Assembly (NCBI GenBank): GCA_002440665.1
Contig: DJUX01000046.1
Coordinates: forward strand, 80,673-144,672
Direction of reading: 5' to 3'
DNA length: 64,000 bases
Origin: Dechloromonas sp. UBA6271
GTDB lineage: Bacteria; Pseudomonadota; Gammaproteobacteria; Burkholderiales; Rhodocyclaceae
The notes beneath the pieces are model-generated. The model had not been told where the DNA came from, made no database searches, and saw only the letters and a program-made list of their open reading frames with translations. Both the position numbers and the translations under genes were made by a program. Below are positions 24,901 to 33,301 of the stretch, piece after piece; the stretch's first letter is position 1; each line of letters begins with the position of its first letter.

Positions 24901-25833
24901 TCAGGCAGCTTTCTTTTCAATCTGGGCGAGCACTTCGGCGGCCCATTCCTTCGGCGCCATCGGGAAGCCGAGGCGGGCGCGGCTGTCGAGGTAGGCTTGG
25001 GCGACGGCGCGGGCGAGATTGCGGATGCGGCCGATGTAGGCGGCGCGCTCGGTGACCGAGATGGCGCCGCGCGCGTCGAGCAGGTTGAAGGTGTGGGCGG
25101 CTTTCAGCACCTGTTCGTAGGCGGGCAGCGCCAGTTTGGCGCCCATCAGGTGTTGCGCCTGCTTCTCGTGCGCGCCGAAGGCGTGGAACAGGAAGTCGAC
25201 GTCGGAATGCTCGAAGTTGTAGGTCGATTGCTCGACTTCGTTCTGGTGATAGACGTCGCCATAGGTCAGGTCTTCCGTCCAGGTCAGGTCATAGACGTTC
25301 TCGACGCCCTGCAGGTACATGGCCAGGCGTTCGATGCCGTAGGTGATTTCGCCGGTGATCGGCTTGCAATCGATGCCGCCGACCTGCTGGAAGTAGGTGA
25401 ACTGCGTCACTTCCATGCCGTTCATCCAGACTTCCCAGCCGAGGCCCCAGGCGCCGAGCGTCGGGTTTTCCCAGTCGTCCTCGACGAAACGGACGTCGTT
25501 TTTCTTCAGGTCGAAACCGAGGGCTTCGAGCGAACCAAGGTACAACTCCAGAATATTGTCCGGCGCCGGTTTCAGCACCACCTGGTATTGGTAGTAGTGC
25601 TGCATGCGGTTTGGGTTCTCGCCGTAGCGGCCGTCCTTGGGGCGGCGCGAGGGCTGCACGTAGGCGGCTTTCCATGGCTCGGGGCCGATGGCGCGCAGGA
25701 AGGTGGCGGTGTGGCTGGTGCCGGCGCCGACTTCCATGTCGTAGGGCTGCAATAGCGCGCAACCCTGTTTGTTCCAATATTCCTGCAGGCGCAGGATGAT
25801 TTCCTGAAATGTCGGTTTCTTGCTGGTCGTCAT
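24901..25833 (-). CDS. glyQ: Glycyl-tRNA synthetase alpha subunit
   Basis: Catalytic class II subunit of the tetrameric glycyl-tRNA synthetase. The typical start TFQEIILRLQEYWNKQGC is near residue 8, with VGAGTSHTATFLRA and the YVQPSRRPKDGRYGENPNR block following; 310 residues as expected. The ATG at 25833 is preferred over the GTG at 25842. It is the first gene of the glyQ-glyS-gmhB-plsC series. Confidence 0.97.
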   Translation of the reverse strand: MTTSKKPTFQEIILRLQEYWNKQGCALLQPYDMEVGAGTSHTATFLRAIGPEPWKAAYVQPSRRPKDGRYGENPNRMQHYYQYQVVLKPAPDNILELYLGSLEALGFDLKKNDVRFVEDDWENPTLGAWGLGWEVWMNGMEVTQFTYFQQVGGIDCKPITGEITYGIERLAMYLQGVENVYDLTWTEDLTYGDVYHQNEVEQSTYNFEHSDVDFLFHAFGAHEKQAQHLMGAKLALPAYEQVLKAAHTFNLLDARGAISVTERAAYIGRIRNLARAVAQAYLDSRARLGFPMAPKEWAAEVLAQIEKKAA

Positions 25834-26215
25834 CGGACGCACTCGGAAAGACGGAAGACCTTGAATTTTACTAGCTTTTACCCGGATTGGTCAGCGTGCT
25901 TCCATCGCGTCCGCGGCCACCTGGCGCGACGAAAATTGGTTGCGGAAAGCCGCCGGTGAACCGGGCGGTCAGGGCATGGGTGTTGTTGTCGCGCAACAGG
26001 TTCGCTTCGCCAAAATCCGGCAACGTTTGACGAAAGCCAATTAAATCAATAAACTGCAATATATGTTGCGGTGCAACATCGGTTTTCGCAGGTGCCAAGC
26101 ACGGCGTTATGCGGGATTCGGGTTCCTTTTTCATCACGCCCGACCGGTGTCGTACCCCCTGTAACCGTTCGCTGTCGGAGACGTCTTCCGCAGTGGCAAC
26201 AGTGAAGGAGGTCGC
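25834..26215. other. Intergenic stretch between divergent glyQ and the lytic transglycosylase gene
   Basis: 382 bases carry the promoters of both divergent genes. An AT-rich patch (26040-26062) and a perfect palindrome at 26063-26079 are the only structures seen. An 88-codon minus-strand frame (25871-26137) lacks a ribosome binding site and family resemblance, so I do not call it a gene. Confidence 0.5.
26063..26079. promoter_or_regulatory. Palindrome ATGTTGC-GGT-GCAACAT
   Basis: A perfect 7-base inverted repeat with a 3-base centre, 137 bases before the lytic transglycosylase start. The same ATGTTGC-N2-TGCA core occurs twice more upstream of the gene at 54924-55265, so it is probably an operator for one regulator. 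Which regulator is unknown; PhaR-like sites look similar from memory. Confidence 0.45.
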
Positions 26216-26905
26216 ATGTTCGCTACGACTATTCTCCCCCCCGCCATGCTGCGGGTTTCATCCGTCGTATATACCCTGGCCCAGAAATTCCTGATGGTCG
26301 CCGGGCTGGTTTTCGTCATGGTCCTCATCGGCCTGCAGGCAGGTCACGCCGGCCTGATCGATGGGCTTAAATCCCTGATTTCCCCGGTCGAAGTCGTCGT
26401 CGCCGAGGAAGAAGCGGCCGAAGAGTCCGTCGAAGAGGCGACCGTGGCACTCAATCCGCGCATGCGCGGCGCACTCGACTATGTTTCCAAGCGCTATCGC
26501 GTGTCCACCGAAGCTTTGCAGCCGATCTTCGCGACGGCGCAGGTCGTCGGCCGCCAGTTGCGTCTCGACCCCTTGCTGATCATCGCGGTCATTGGTGTCG
26601 AGTCGGGCTTCAATCCCTTTTCCCAAAGCGTCGTCGGCGCCCAGGGCCTGATGCAGGTGATGCCGCGCTTTCATATGGACAAGTTGCCTGAGGAAGCTGA
26701 TCAGTCGGCCTTTCTCGATCCGGTGACCAATGTCCAGGTCGGCGCCAAGGTGCTCAAGGAGTCGATTCGCCGCAACGGTGGCATCGAGGGTGGCCTGCAG
26801 CAGTTCGCTGGCGCCAGTAACGATCCGGACCGCCGTTATTCTTCCAAGGTGCTGGCTGAAAAGCAGCGTTTGGAACAGGCGGCCCAGCGCCTGCGGACAA
26901 CCTGA
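26216..26905 (+). CDS. Lytic transglycosylase domain protein
   Basis: A 229-residue membrane-anchored murein hydrolase. One hydrophobic segment (about residues 22-45) precedes an acidic linker (EEEAAEESVEEA), then an SLT fold with the catalytic Glu in IGVESGFNP and the GAQGLMQVMP motif near residue 140. AAGGAGGTCGC gives an excellent ribosome binding site for the ATG at 26216. The end of the usual SLT domain seems slightly shortened (QQFAGASNDPDRRYSSKVL). Confidence 0.9.
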   Translation: MFATTILPPAMLRVSSVVYTLAQKFLMVAGLVFVMVLIGLQAGHAGLIDGLKSLISPVEVVVAEEEAAEESVEEATVALNPRMRGALDYVSKRYRVSTEALQPIFATAQVVGRQLRLDPLLIIAVIGVESGFNPFSQSVVGAQGLMQVMPRFHMDKLPEEADQSAFLDPVTNVQVGAKVLKESIRRNGGIEGGLQQFAGASNDPDRRYSSKVLAEKQRLEQAAQRLRTT

Positions 26906-26915
26906 TCCAACGGTT

Positions 26916-28382
26916 TCAGCGGCGGCGCGGCCATTGGCTGACGAGCAGGCAGAGTCCGACCAGCAGCAAAAAGCCCAGATTGCCGATCCGCGCGTAGGGC
27001 GTCATGCCCTGGTAGCCGCGCACCTCGGTCTTCAATACACCTTGGGTGAACGGCGGCAGCACGGCCTGCAGCGAACCGTCGGCGGCGATCACCGCGGTCA
27101 TGCCGGTATTGGTCGCGCGCAACATCGGGCGGCCGGTTTCGACGGCACGTAGGCGGGCGATCTGCAGATGCTGCGGCTGCGCCAGCGAGTGGCCGAACCA
27201 CGCGGTATTCGACAGGTTGGCGAGAATGCTCGCCTGCGGCAGGGCGCGGATGATCTCCTCGCCGAAAACATCCTCGTAGCAAATATTGACCGCAACCTGC
27301 TGTCCGGCAACGGCCAGCGGCGGCTGAGTCTCCGGCCCGCGCGAAAAGCCCGACATCGGAATGTTGGCGTAGGCCATGAACCAGGCGAAGCCGGGCGGGA
27401 CGATCTCGCCGAAGGGCACGAGGTGCGTCTTGCCATAGACCTGCAAGGGCGACCGGCCGAGACTGACGGCGCTGTTGAAATAGCGTTCGCCGTCACCGGT
27501 CAGCGTGCCGAAGATCAGGTCGCCGCCGTGGCCTTCGACGATCCTCTTCAGTTCGGCGATATAGGCCGGCGGTAGCTGCTCGAAAAAGGCGGGGATGGCG
27601 GTTTCCGGCAGGAGCGTCAGCTGCGCCGGGTTTTGCGCGACCAGTTCGCGGTAGAGCGTCAGGGTGCGGGCGAAGGCTTCCGGCCGGAATTTCATCTCCT
27701 GCGGGACGTTGCCCTGGATCAGCGCGACGCTGACCGGCGGGCCGACGGGGCTGGTCCACTGCACTTGCTGCAGCCCGTAGCCAGCCGCTGCGGTCAGTGC
27801 GAGAAAAGCCAGACCGACTCGCCAGCGCAACAGCGAGGCGCCGGCCAGCGCCACCAGCAGCGACAGGCCATGCACGCCGAGCAGCGGCGCGAAGCCGGCC
27901 AGCGGACTCGGCGGCGCCTGCGAGTAGCCGACGGCGAGCCACGGAAAGCCCGTGAATATCCAGCTTCTGAGCCAGTCGACCGCAGCAATCAGCGCGGCGA
28001 AGTAAAGTGCCTGCTGCCACGGGCTGGCTGGCTGCCAGCGCTTGAACAGGGCGCCGGCGAGCGTCGGGAACAGCGCCATGACGTTGCAGAACAGGAAGGC
28101 GGCGATGCCGGCCAGCCACCACGGCATGCCGCCGAAGACGGAGAGGCTGACGTAAACCCACGAGACGCCGCTCAGGAAGAAGCCGAGGCCGAAGGCCAGA
28201 CCGGTCAGCGCCGCCTGGCGGGTGGTGCCGGCGCTGCGCAGCAACTGAAACAGGCCGAGCCAGATCAGCGGGGTCAGCCAGAACAGCCCGAACGGGGCGA
28301 AGCACAGGACACCGGCAGCCCCGGTGGCTACGGCGATGGCAAAGCGTGCTGCCCGGCGTTCAGCCAGTAAAGTCTTCAGCAC
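26916..28382 (-). CDS. lnt: Apolipoprotein N-acyltransferase
   Basis: Inner-membrane enzyme that adds the third acyl chain to lipoproteins. A hydrophobic N-terminal half with about six membrane helices is followed by a nitrilase-like periplasmic domain with the catalytic Glu-Lys-Cys set: LLPETAIPAF, KTHLVPFGE and VNICYEDVFGE. About 488 residues from a GTG at 28382. That start lies inside the end of corC (23-base overlap), matching the conserved corC-lnt pair. Convergent with the transglycosylase gene. Confidence 0.93.
   Translation of the reverse strand: MLKTLLAERRAARFAIAVATGAAGVLCFAPFGLFWLTPLIWLGLFQLLRSAGTTRQAALTGLAFGLGFFLSGVSWVYVSLSVFGGMPWWLAGIAAFLFCNVMALFPTLAGALFKRWQPASPWQQALYFAALIAAVDWLRSWIFTGFPWLAVGYSQAPPSPLAGFAPLLGVHGLSLLVALAGASLLRWRVGLAFLALTAAAGYGLQQVQWTSPVGPPVSVALIQGNVPQEMKFRPEAFARTLTLYRELVAQNPAQLTLLPETAIPAFFEQLPPAYIAELKRIVEGHGGDLIFGTLTGDGERYFNSAVSLGRSPLQVYGKTHLVPFGEIVPPGFAWFMAYANIPMSGFSRGPETQPPLAVAGQQVAVNICYEDVFGEEIIRALPQASILANLSNTAWFGHSLAQPQHLQIARLRAVETGRPMLRATNTGMTAVIAADGSLQAVLPPFTQGVLKTEVRGYQGMTPYARIGNLGFLLLVGLCLLVSQWPRRR
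27969..27990 (-). repeat. Core-only copy of the TGCGGTCGAC motif inside lnt
   Basis: The exact core occurs on the minus strand within codons for IAAVDWLR. No AT tracts follow, so it may be chance or selected only as coding sequence. Confidence 0.3.
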
Positions 28383-29211
28383 CGGGTTCCGGTTTGGGCG
28401 GCGGGGTGACGAGCAGGGTGTACAGCCGGCGGCTGTCGGCGCGCAATACCTGGAAGCGCATGCCTTCGATATCGACGACTTCGTTGCGCTTGGGCACGCG
28501 GCCGAGGTGGCGCAGGACCAGGCCACCGACGGTGTCGAATTCCTCGTCGGAGAACTTGGTGGTGAAGGCTTCGTTGAAGTCCTCAATTTCGGTGCGCGCC
28601 TTGACGCGGTAGCGGCCGGTCGAATCGAGGCGGATGTTGTCGTGCGCTTCGTCGAAGTCGTATTCGTCCTCGATGTCGCCGACGATCTGCTCGAGCACGT
28701 CTTCGATGGTGACCAGTCCAGCAACCCCGCCGTATTCATTGACGACGATGGCCATGTGGTTGCGTGAGACGCGGAATTCGCGCAGCAGGACGTTGAGGCG
28801 CTTCGATTCCGGGATGAAGACGGCCGGGCGCAGCCAGTCGCGCAGGTCGAAATTTTCTTCGGTATGGATGCGCAGCAGATCCTTGGCGAGCAGGATGCCG
28901 AGGACGTTGTCGCGGTCGCCGTCGACGACCGGAAAGCGCGAGTGGGCGGCTTCGATGACGGTCGGTACGATCTCCTTGATCGGATCGTCGACGTCGATGA
29001 CGTCCATCTGGGCCCGGGGGATCATCACGTCGGTGACGCGGGTGTCGGAGGCGGCCAGTGCCCCTTCGATGATGGTCAGCGCATCGGCGTCCATCAGGTT
29101 GCGCTCGTAGGCCGAGTGCAAAATTTCAAGCAACTGCGCGCGGTCTTCGGGTTCGCGCAGCAGCAGCGAAGTCAGTCGTTCGATAAAGCTTGGCTTACTG
29201 TCACTGTCCAT
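28360..29211 (-). CDS. corC: CorC/HlyC-type CBS-domain protein
   Basis: Cytoplasmic protein associated with magnesium/cobalt homeostasis. It has paired CBS domains (TRVTDVMIPRAQMDVID near residue 56; the second near 120-185, ending YGGVAGLVTIEDVLEQIVGDI) and the C-terminal CorC_HlyC domain (DTVGGLVLRHLGRVPKRNEVV). Its 283 residues have no membrane domain. It sits between ybeY and lnt, a conserved order in proteobacteria. Confidence 0.92.
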   Translation of the reverse strand: MDSDSKPSFIERLTSLLLREPEDRAQLLEILHSAYERNLMDADALTIIEGALAASDTRVTDVMIPRAQMDVIDVDDPIKEIVPTVIEAAHSRFPVVDGDRDNVLGILLAKDLLRIHTEENFDLRDWLRPAVFIPESKRLNVLLREFRVSRNHMAIVVNEYGGVAGLVTIEDVLEQIVGDIEDEYDFDEAHDNIRLDSTGRYRVKARTEIEDFNEAFTTKFSDEEFDTVGGLVLRHLGRVPKRNEVVDIEGMRFQVLRADSRRLYTLLVTPPPKPEPGAEDFTG

Positions 29212-29216
29212 AGTAT

Positions 29217-29666
29217 TTAGGCGGCATATGGGTCTGGATAACCCATTGCGGCGAGAATCTCCCTTTCTTCGTCTTCCATGGCCTGGGCATCTTCGTCTTG
29301 TTCGTGATCCCAGCCTTGCAAATGCAGCATACCATGCACCACCAGGTGCGCGTAGTGAGCGGCCAGCGACTTGTTCTGCTCCGCCGCCTCGCGGGCGACG
29401 ACGCTCGGGCAGATGACCAGATCGCCCATGACCACTGGCTCGGTGTCATACGGAAATGACAGCACGTTGGTCGCGTAGTCCTTGCCGCGGTATTCGTTGT
29501 TCAGTGTCCGACCTTCGTCGGCATCGACCAGGCGGATGGTCACCTCGCCGCCGCCGGCCAGCGCAGCGCGCGCCCAGCGCACGAAATCCGCCCGCAAGGG
29601 TAGGCCCTCGCGGTTACAGGCGTATTGCACCGACAGGTTAAGGCGTTTGCCTGGTGTGGGATTCAT
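29217..29666 (-). CDS. ybeY: Endoribonuclease YbeY (16S rRNA maturation)
   Basis: Metal-dependent RNase for 16S rRNA 3'-end maturation and ribosome quality control. The zinc-binding signature HLVVHGMLHLQGWDH (H-x3-H-x5-H) lies near residue 112-126, after NNEYRGKDYATNVLSFPY. The ATG at 29666 yields 149 residues; a TTG nine bases upstream is the longer alternative. It overlaps the phoH-like gene by 29 bases. Confidence 0.94.
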   Translation of the reverse strand: MNPTPGKRLNLSVQYACNREGLPLRADFVRWARAALAGGGEVTIRLVDADEGRTLNNEYRGKDYATNVLSFPYDTEPVVMGDLVICPSVVAREAAEQNKSLAAHYAHLVVHGMLHLQGWDHEQDEDAQAMEDEEREILAAMGYPDPYAA

Positions 29667-30633
29667 AGGCGGCAACGATGCGGGCGACCAGCGGGTGGCG
29701 CACCACGTCTTCCTTGGTAAATTCGGTAAAGGCCAGGCCGCGCACTTCCTTGAGGATGTCGCGCGCTTCGCGCAGGCCGCTTTTCTGCCCCTTGGGCAGG
29801 TCGACCTGGGTCAGGTCGCCGGTGACGACTGCCTTGGCGCCGATGCCGATCCGGGTCAGGAACATTTTCATCTGCTCGGGCGTGGTGTTCTGCGCCTCGT
29901 CGAGGATGATGAAGGCGTGATTCAGCGTGCGGCCGCGCATGAAGGCGAGCGGGGCGATCTCTATGGCGTGCTTCTCGTACAGCTTACTGACGCGGTCGTG
30001 GCCCATCAGGTCGTACAGGGCGTCGTACAGCGGGCGCAGGTATGGGTCGATCTTCTGGGTCAGGTCGCCGGGCAGGAAACCGAGGCGTTCGCCGGCTTCG
30101 ACCGCCGGCCGGGTCAGGATGATGCGCTCGACCAGGTCGCGCTCGAAGGCGTCGACGGCGGAAGCGACGGCGAGGTAGGTCTTGCCGGTACCGGCGGGAC
30201 CGATGCCGAAGGTGATGTCGTGTTCCTGGATCGCCTTCAGGTAGGCCACCTGGCGCGGCGTGCGGCCGTGCAATTCGGTCTTGCGGGTGACCAGTTGCGG
30301 GCCGTCGATTGGGCCTTCGGCGCTGCGCGACACGCGGCGCACCGGCGCGTTGAGCAGTTCGATCAGGCCGAGCTGGATTTCATCGACCGAAAGCGTTTCG
30401 CGGGCCATGCCGTAGAAATGGCGGATGGCATCTGCGGTCAACTGCGCTTTTTCGCCGGAAATCGAAAAACGCTCGTTGCGGCGGCGAATGACGACGTCGA
30501 ATCCGGTTTCGATCTGCCGGATATTCTCGTCGAGCGGGCCGCACAAATTGACCAGTAAAACATTGTCGACCGGAGCAAGTGCAATGTCCACCGGCTTGCT
30601 CTTTGGCGCCGGCTTAGTCTTCGCGGATGACAA
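29638..30633 (-). CDS. ybeZ: PhoH-like ATPase (YbeZ type)
   Basis: P-loop ATPase of the PhoH family that accompanies ybeY in many proteobacteria. Walker A GPAGTGKT (near residue 143), DEAQNTTPEQMK (Walker B, near 245) and TGDLTQVDLP (near 272) are present. The TTG at 30633 has a GAGGGG ribosome binding site and overlaps miaB's end by 20 bases; a GTG at 30591 is the alternative start. 331 residues. ATPase function is likely linked to RNA processing. Confidence 0.88.
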   Translation of the reverse strand: MSSAKTKPAPKSKPVDIALAPVDNVLLVNLCGPLDENIRQIETGFDVVIRRRNERFSISGEKAQLTADAIRHFYGMARETLSVDEIQLGLIELLNAPVRRVSRSAEGPIDGPQLVTRKTELHGRTPRQVAYLKAIQEHDITFGIGPAGTGKTYLAVASAVDAFERDLVERIILTRPAVEAGERLGFLPGDLTQKIDPYLRPLYDALYDLMGHDRVSKLYEKHAIEIAPLAFMRGRTLNHAFIILDEAQNTTPEQMKMFLTRIGIGAKAVVTGDLTQVDLPKGQKSGLREARDILKEVRGLAFTEFTKEDVVRHPLVARIVAAYESHTRQTP

Positions 30634-31951
30634 TTTCGCCCCTCAGGCTGTGCGGCAGGGCCGAAGTGACGCGGACATCGACGAAGGTGTCGATCAGCCG
30701 CGGGTTGCCGACGAAATTGACGATGCGGTTGTTGTCGGTGCGCCCGGCCAGTTCGTGCGCATCCTTCTTCGAGGTGCTTTCGACCAGCACGCGCTGGATG
30801 CTGCCGACCATCGCCTGGCTGATGACCTGCGCCTGTTCGTCGATGCGTTTTTGCAGGCGGCTCAGGCGTGCCGACTTGACGTCAGCCGGAGTCGAATCTT
30901 CCATCTCGACCGCCGGCGTGCCGGGGCGCGGGCTGTAGATGAAGGAGAAGGAGTTGTCGAAGCCGACGTCGTCGATCAGCTTCATCGTCTTCTCGAAATC
31001 CTCGTCGGTCTCGCCGGGGAAGCCGACGATGAAGTCCGACGACAGTGAAATGTCAGGCCGCGCCGCGCGCAGCTTGCGGATGATCGACTTGTATTCGATG
31101 GCCGTGTAGCCACGCTTCATCGCCGCCAGCACGCGGTCGGCCCCCGCCTGTACGGGCAGGTGCAGGTGCGACACCAGCTTCGGTACGGTGGCGTAGGTGT
31201 CGATCAGGCGCTGCGACATCTCGCGCGGATGCGAAGTGGTGTAACGGATGCGCTCGATGCCCGGCACCTCGGCGATGTACTCGATCAACAGCGCCAGATC
31301 GGCCTTCTCTTCGCTGCCGGCCATGTCGCCGCGGTAGGCATTGACGTTCTGGCCAAGTAGAGTGACCTCGCCGACGCCATTGGCGGCCAGCCCGGCAACC
31401 TCGGTCAGCACGTCCTCGAACGGGCGCGAGACTTCGCCGCCGCGGGTGTAAGGCACGATGCAGAAGGTGCAGAACTTCGAACACCCTTCCATGATCGAAA
31501 CAAAGGCCGAGGCACCCTTCACTTCCGCAGGCGGCATCGAATCGAATTTCTCGATTTCCGGGAAGGAGATATCGACGGCGGCCTTGCCCTTGGCCTTGCG
31601 CTCGGCAATCAGCTGCGGCAAACGATGCAGGGTCTGCGGGCCGAAGACCACATCGACGTAAGGCGCGCGGGCGACGATGGCATCGCCCTCCTGGCTGGCG
31701 ACGCAACCGCCGACGCCGATAACCAGGTTCGGGTTCAGCTTTTTCAGGTGCCTGACCCGGCCGAGATCATGGAAAACCTTTTCCTGCGCCTTTTCGCGCA
31801 CCGAGCAGGTGTTGAACAGGATGATGTCGGCGTCTTCCGGGTTATCGGTTTTGACAACGCCTTCAGCGGCATTGAGCACGTCGGCCATCTTGTCCGAGTC
31901 GTACTCATTCATCTGGCACCCGAAGGTGCGGATGAACAATTTTTTAGGCAT
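30614..31951 (-). CDS. miaB: tRNA-2-methylthio-N6-dimethylallyladenosine synthase MiaB
   Basis: Radical-SAM methylthiotransferase modifying A37 of tRNAs. N-terminal UPF0004 domain with three Cys ligands (FGCQMNEYDS, NTCSVREKA, GGCVASQEG), radical-SAM cluster CSKFCTFC near residues 156-163, and a C-terminal TRAM domain (QRVLVESTSKKD onward). 445 residues, the normal length. First gene of the miaB-ybeZ-ybeY-corC-lnt series on the minus strand. Confidence 0.97.
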   Translation of the reverse strand: MPKKLFIRTFGCQMNEYDSDKMADVLNAAEGVVKTDNPEDADIILFNTCSVREKAQEKVFHDLGRVRHLKKLNPNLVIGVGGCVASQEGDAIVARAPYVDVVFGPQTLHRLPQLIAERKAKGKAAVDISFPEIEKFDSMPPAEVKGASAFVSIMEGCSKFCTFCIVPYTRGGEVSRPFEDVLTEVAGLAANGVGEVTLLGQNVNAYRGDMAGSEEKADLALLIEYIAEVPGIERIRYTTSHPREMSQRLIDTYATVPKLVSHLHLPVQAGADRVLAAMKRGYTAIEYKSIIRKLRAARPDISLSSDFIVGFPGETDEDFEKTMKLIDDVGFDNSFSFIYSPRPGTPAVEMEDSTPADVKSARLSRLQKRIDEQAQVISQAMVGSIQRVLVESTSKKDAHELAGRTDNNRIVNFVGNPRLIDTFVDVRVTSALPHSLRGEIVIRED

Positions 31952-32041
31952 GGATAAACTACTTTGCAGAATCAGGGGGCCGGAATGGCAGCAATCAGGC
32001 GATCGCGCGTAGGGACGAATTATAACCGACCGGAAAACTCG

Positions 32042-32071
32042 TTGACCGAAGATGGCCCGGCAAACTATAAT
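32042..32071 (+). promoter_or_regulatory. Promoter of tRNA-Met
   Basis: TTGACC (32042-32047) and TATAAT (32066-32071) with an 18-base spacer lie 17 bases before the tRNA gene, a near-consensus housekeeping promoter with a GC-rich discriminator (CCGCGCCC) after the -10, typical of stringently controlled stable RNA genes. Confidence 0.8.
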
Positions 32072-32088
32072 CCGCGCCCTTAAAGTGT

Positions 32089-32165
32089 GGTGATGTAGCT
32101 CAGTCGGTTAGAGCGATGGATTCATAACCCATAGGTCGGCAGTTCGATTCTGCCCATCACCACCA
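32089..32165 (+). tRNA. tRNA-Met (anticodon CAT)
   Basis: A 77-base tRNA with acceptor arms GGTGATG/CATCACC, D-arm GCTC..GAGC, anticodon loop TTCATAA (CAT), T-arm GGCAG/CTGCC with TTCGATT loop, discriminator A and encoded CCA. The acceptor pairs at positions 4-5 are not C-G, unlike the Ile2-type CAT tRNA at 33686, so this is read as elongator Met. The initiator type is excluded by the paired first base pair. Confidence 0.88.
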
Positions 32166-32188
32166 CCAACGCTCCGATGTGCTGCAAC

Positions 32189-32230
32189 AAGGTCAAAACA
32201 TATTGATTGTTCAATGGTTTTGGCCTTTTT
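32189..32230 (+). terminator. Terminator after tRNA-Met
   Basis: AAGGTCAAAAC and GTTTTGGCCTT pair (one G-U) around a 17-base loop and are followed by a T-run (TTTTT), 24 bases after the CCA end. Confidence 0.75.
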
Positions 32231-32299
32231 GCTTTCCGGTAACCTCGGGGAGGGCTTCATTGATGTCCGGGGGGGTCTTCTCAAGGGATGGGGGCCAGC

Positions 32300-32800
32300 A
32301 TGTCAAGCAAAAACGATCTGTTCAGAAGTATCAATACACGCTCTCCGGATATCGTCGAACGGCTCATAACGCTATGGGGTGGTCCGGACCTCGGCGCGTA
32401 TATCAGCGATACGTTGGCGGGTGCCAATGGCAAGCCGGAACTGAGGGAGGACATCCGGCTCGCGCTTTCCAGCCTCAAGGCGGAGCATGACCGGGAGTTT
32501 CCGCAATTTTGCGTTCGGCCGGCAACTGTCGATGGGGGCATTCTTGCTGAAAACGCCGAATTCATGCTCGTAAACTCCCGGTTTCCGCGTATCGGCCAGC
32601 GAATTCTTGCAACCTGGGGGCATTCCACCTTTTGCGACTACGTCAACGAGCTGTTGAACGACAAAAGAGAGGGTCGCAGGCAGGGCTTCCCCGAAGACAT
32701 CATGCTGGCGCTGTTCAGGCTGATGCAGCAGCATGACAAGGAGTTCCCGCAGTTTGTCCTGAAGATCACGGATATCTGGACACTTACCAACAAAACATAG
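32300..32800 (+). CDS. Protein of two tandem related domains, function unknown
   Basis: A 166-residue soluble protein built from two copies of one ~60-residue unit. The first copy runs from NTRSPDIVERLITLWGG to HDREFPQF, the second from NSRFPRIGQRILATWGH to HDKEFPQF; both share the W-G turn, a helical middle and the EFPQF ending. No known motif is visible. The start at 32300 is chosen over the ATG at 32288, which sits too close to its purine-rich stretch. It lies between two tRNA genes with no operon partner. Confidence 0.72.
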   Translation: MSSKNDLFRSINTRSPDIVERLITLWGGPDLGAYISDTLAGANGKPELREDIRLALSSLKAEHDREFPQFCVRPATVDGGILAENAEFMLVNSRFPRIGQRILATWGHSTFCDYVNELLNDKREGRRQGFPEDIMLALFRLMQQHDKEFPQFVLKITDIWTLTNKT

Positions 32801-32937
32801 GCGCTGTTTGGCCGGATTGTTGTTGTGCTGGCTGCAAGCAAAAGGCCAGTTTGGAACGGTTAGCCTTTCCTACGGATATTCAGCCAGGGTCTGGCCGCGG
32901 CGACAGTGCTTCGGGATTGACTTCAAAATATCTTCCC

Positions 32938-32959
32938 CTGTGTGAAGAACGTCACACAG
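32938..32959. promoter_or_regulatory. Perfect Crp-type operator CTGTGTGA-N6-TCACACAG
   Basis: An 8-base perfect inverted repeat with a 6-base spacer contains the full consensus TGTGA-N6-TCACA of Crp/Vfr family regulators. It lies 31 bases before the small ORF at 32991, a position compatible with either activation or repression. Confidence 0.6.
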
Positions 32960-32990
32960 AGAATGCCATTCAAATGGGAAGATAGCTTTC

Positions 32991-33101
32991 ATGAAATCCC
33001 TACGCACTGCTACGTTGCTGCTGACTGCCCTGATTGTTCCGGGTGGCCTGTTACTGCTTGCGCCAATGGCAATTCGCGCATTCAAGGGGTGGCGTCGCTA
33101 A
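32991..33101 (+). CDS. Micro-protein with one membrane helix (36 residues)
   Basis: MKSLRTATLL followed by a hydrophobic stretch (LLTALIVPGGLLLLAPMAI) and a basic end (RAFKGWRR) form a plausible single-helix inner-membrane micro-protein with positive ends. GGAAG lies about 12 bases upstream, a weak ribosome binding site. Directly behind a perfect Crp-type operator. Too short for standard gene callers. Function unknown. Confidence 0.55.
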   Translation: MKSLRTATLLLTALIVPGGLLLLAPMAIRAFKGWRR

Positions 33102-33232
33102 CTGCCTAAGCGCGAGCCCATACCGCCGTCACGACACAGGTCCGTTTCCTGCTTGGTGACATCCGGTTTTTGAAGATCAAGGCCTTTCTCGGTCAAGGCT
33201 GCGCTGGCCGCCTGGCGTTTCGTCTCCAGTGT

Positions 33233-33252
33233 CCTCGGCTAATGCGCCGAGG
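33233..33252. terminator. Hairpin CCTCGGC-N6-GCCGAGG
   Basis: A 7-base perfect GC stem with a 6-base loop, between the micro-protein gene and the convergent helix-turn-helix gene. No T-run on either side, so it is at best a weak or Rho-assisted transcription end. Confidence 0.35.
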
Positions 33253-33301
33253 GGGCAGAGGAGGGCGATCAGTCGGAATTCAATGCCAATCGCTGCCTTT
33301 C

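Noticed and set aside
25871..26137. 88-codon minus-strand frame between glyQ and the transglycosylase gene
   Set aside because: No ribosome binding site, no recognisable domain, and it covers both promoter regions.
29201..29220. CTGTCAC-like sequence at the corC start as a PhoB site
   Set aside because: Only one half-site, inside the corC start codons, with no second half at 11-base spacing and no -10.
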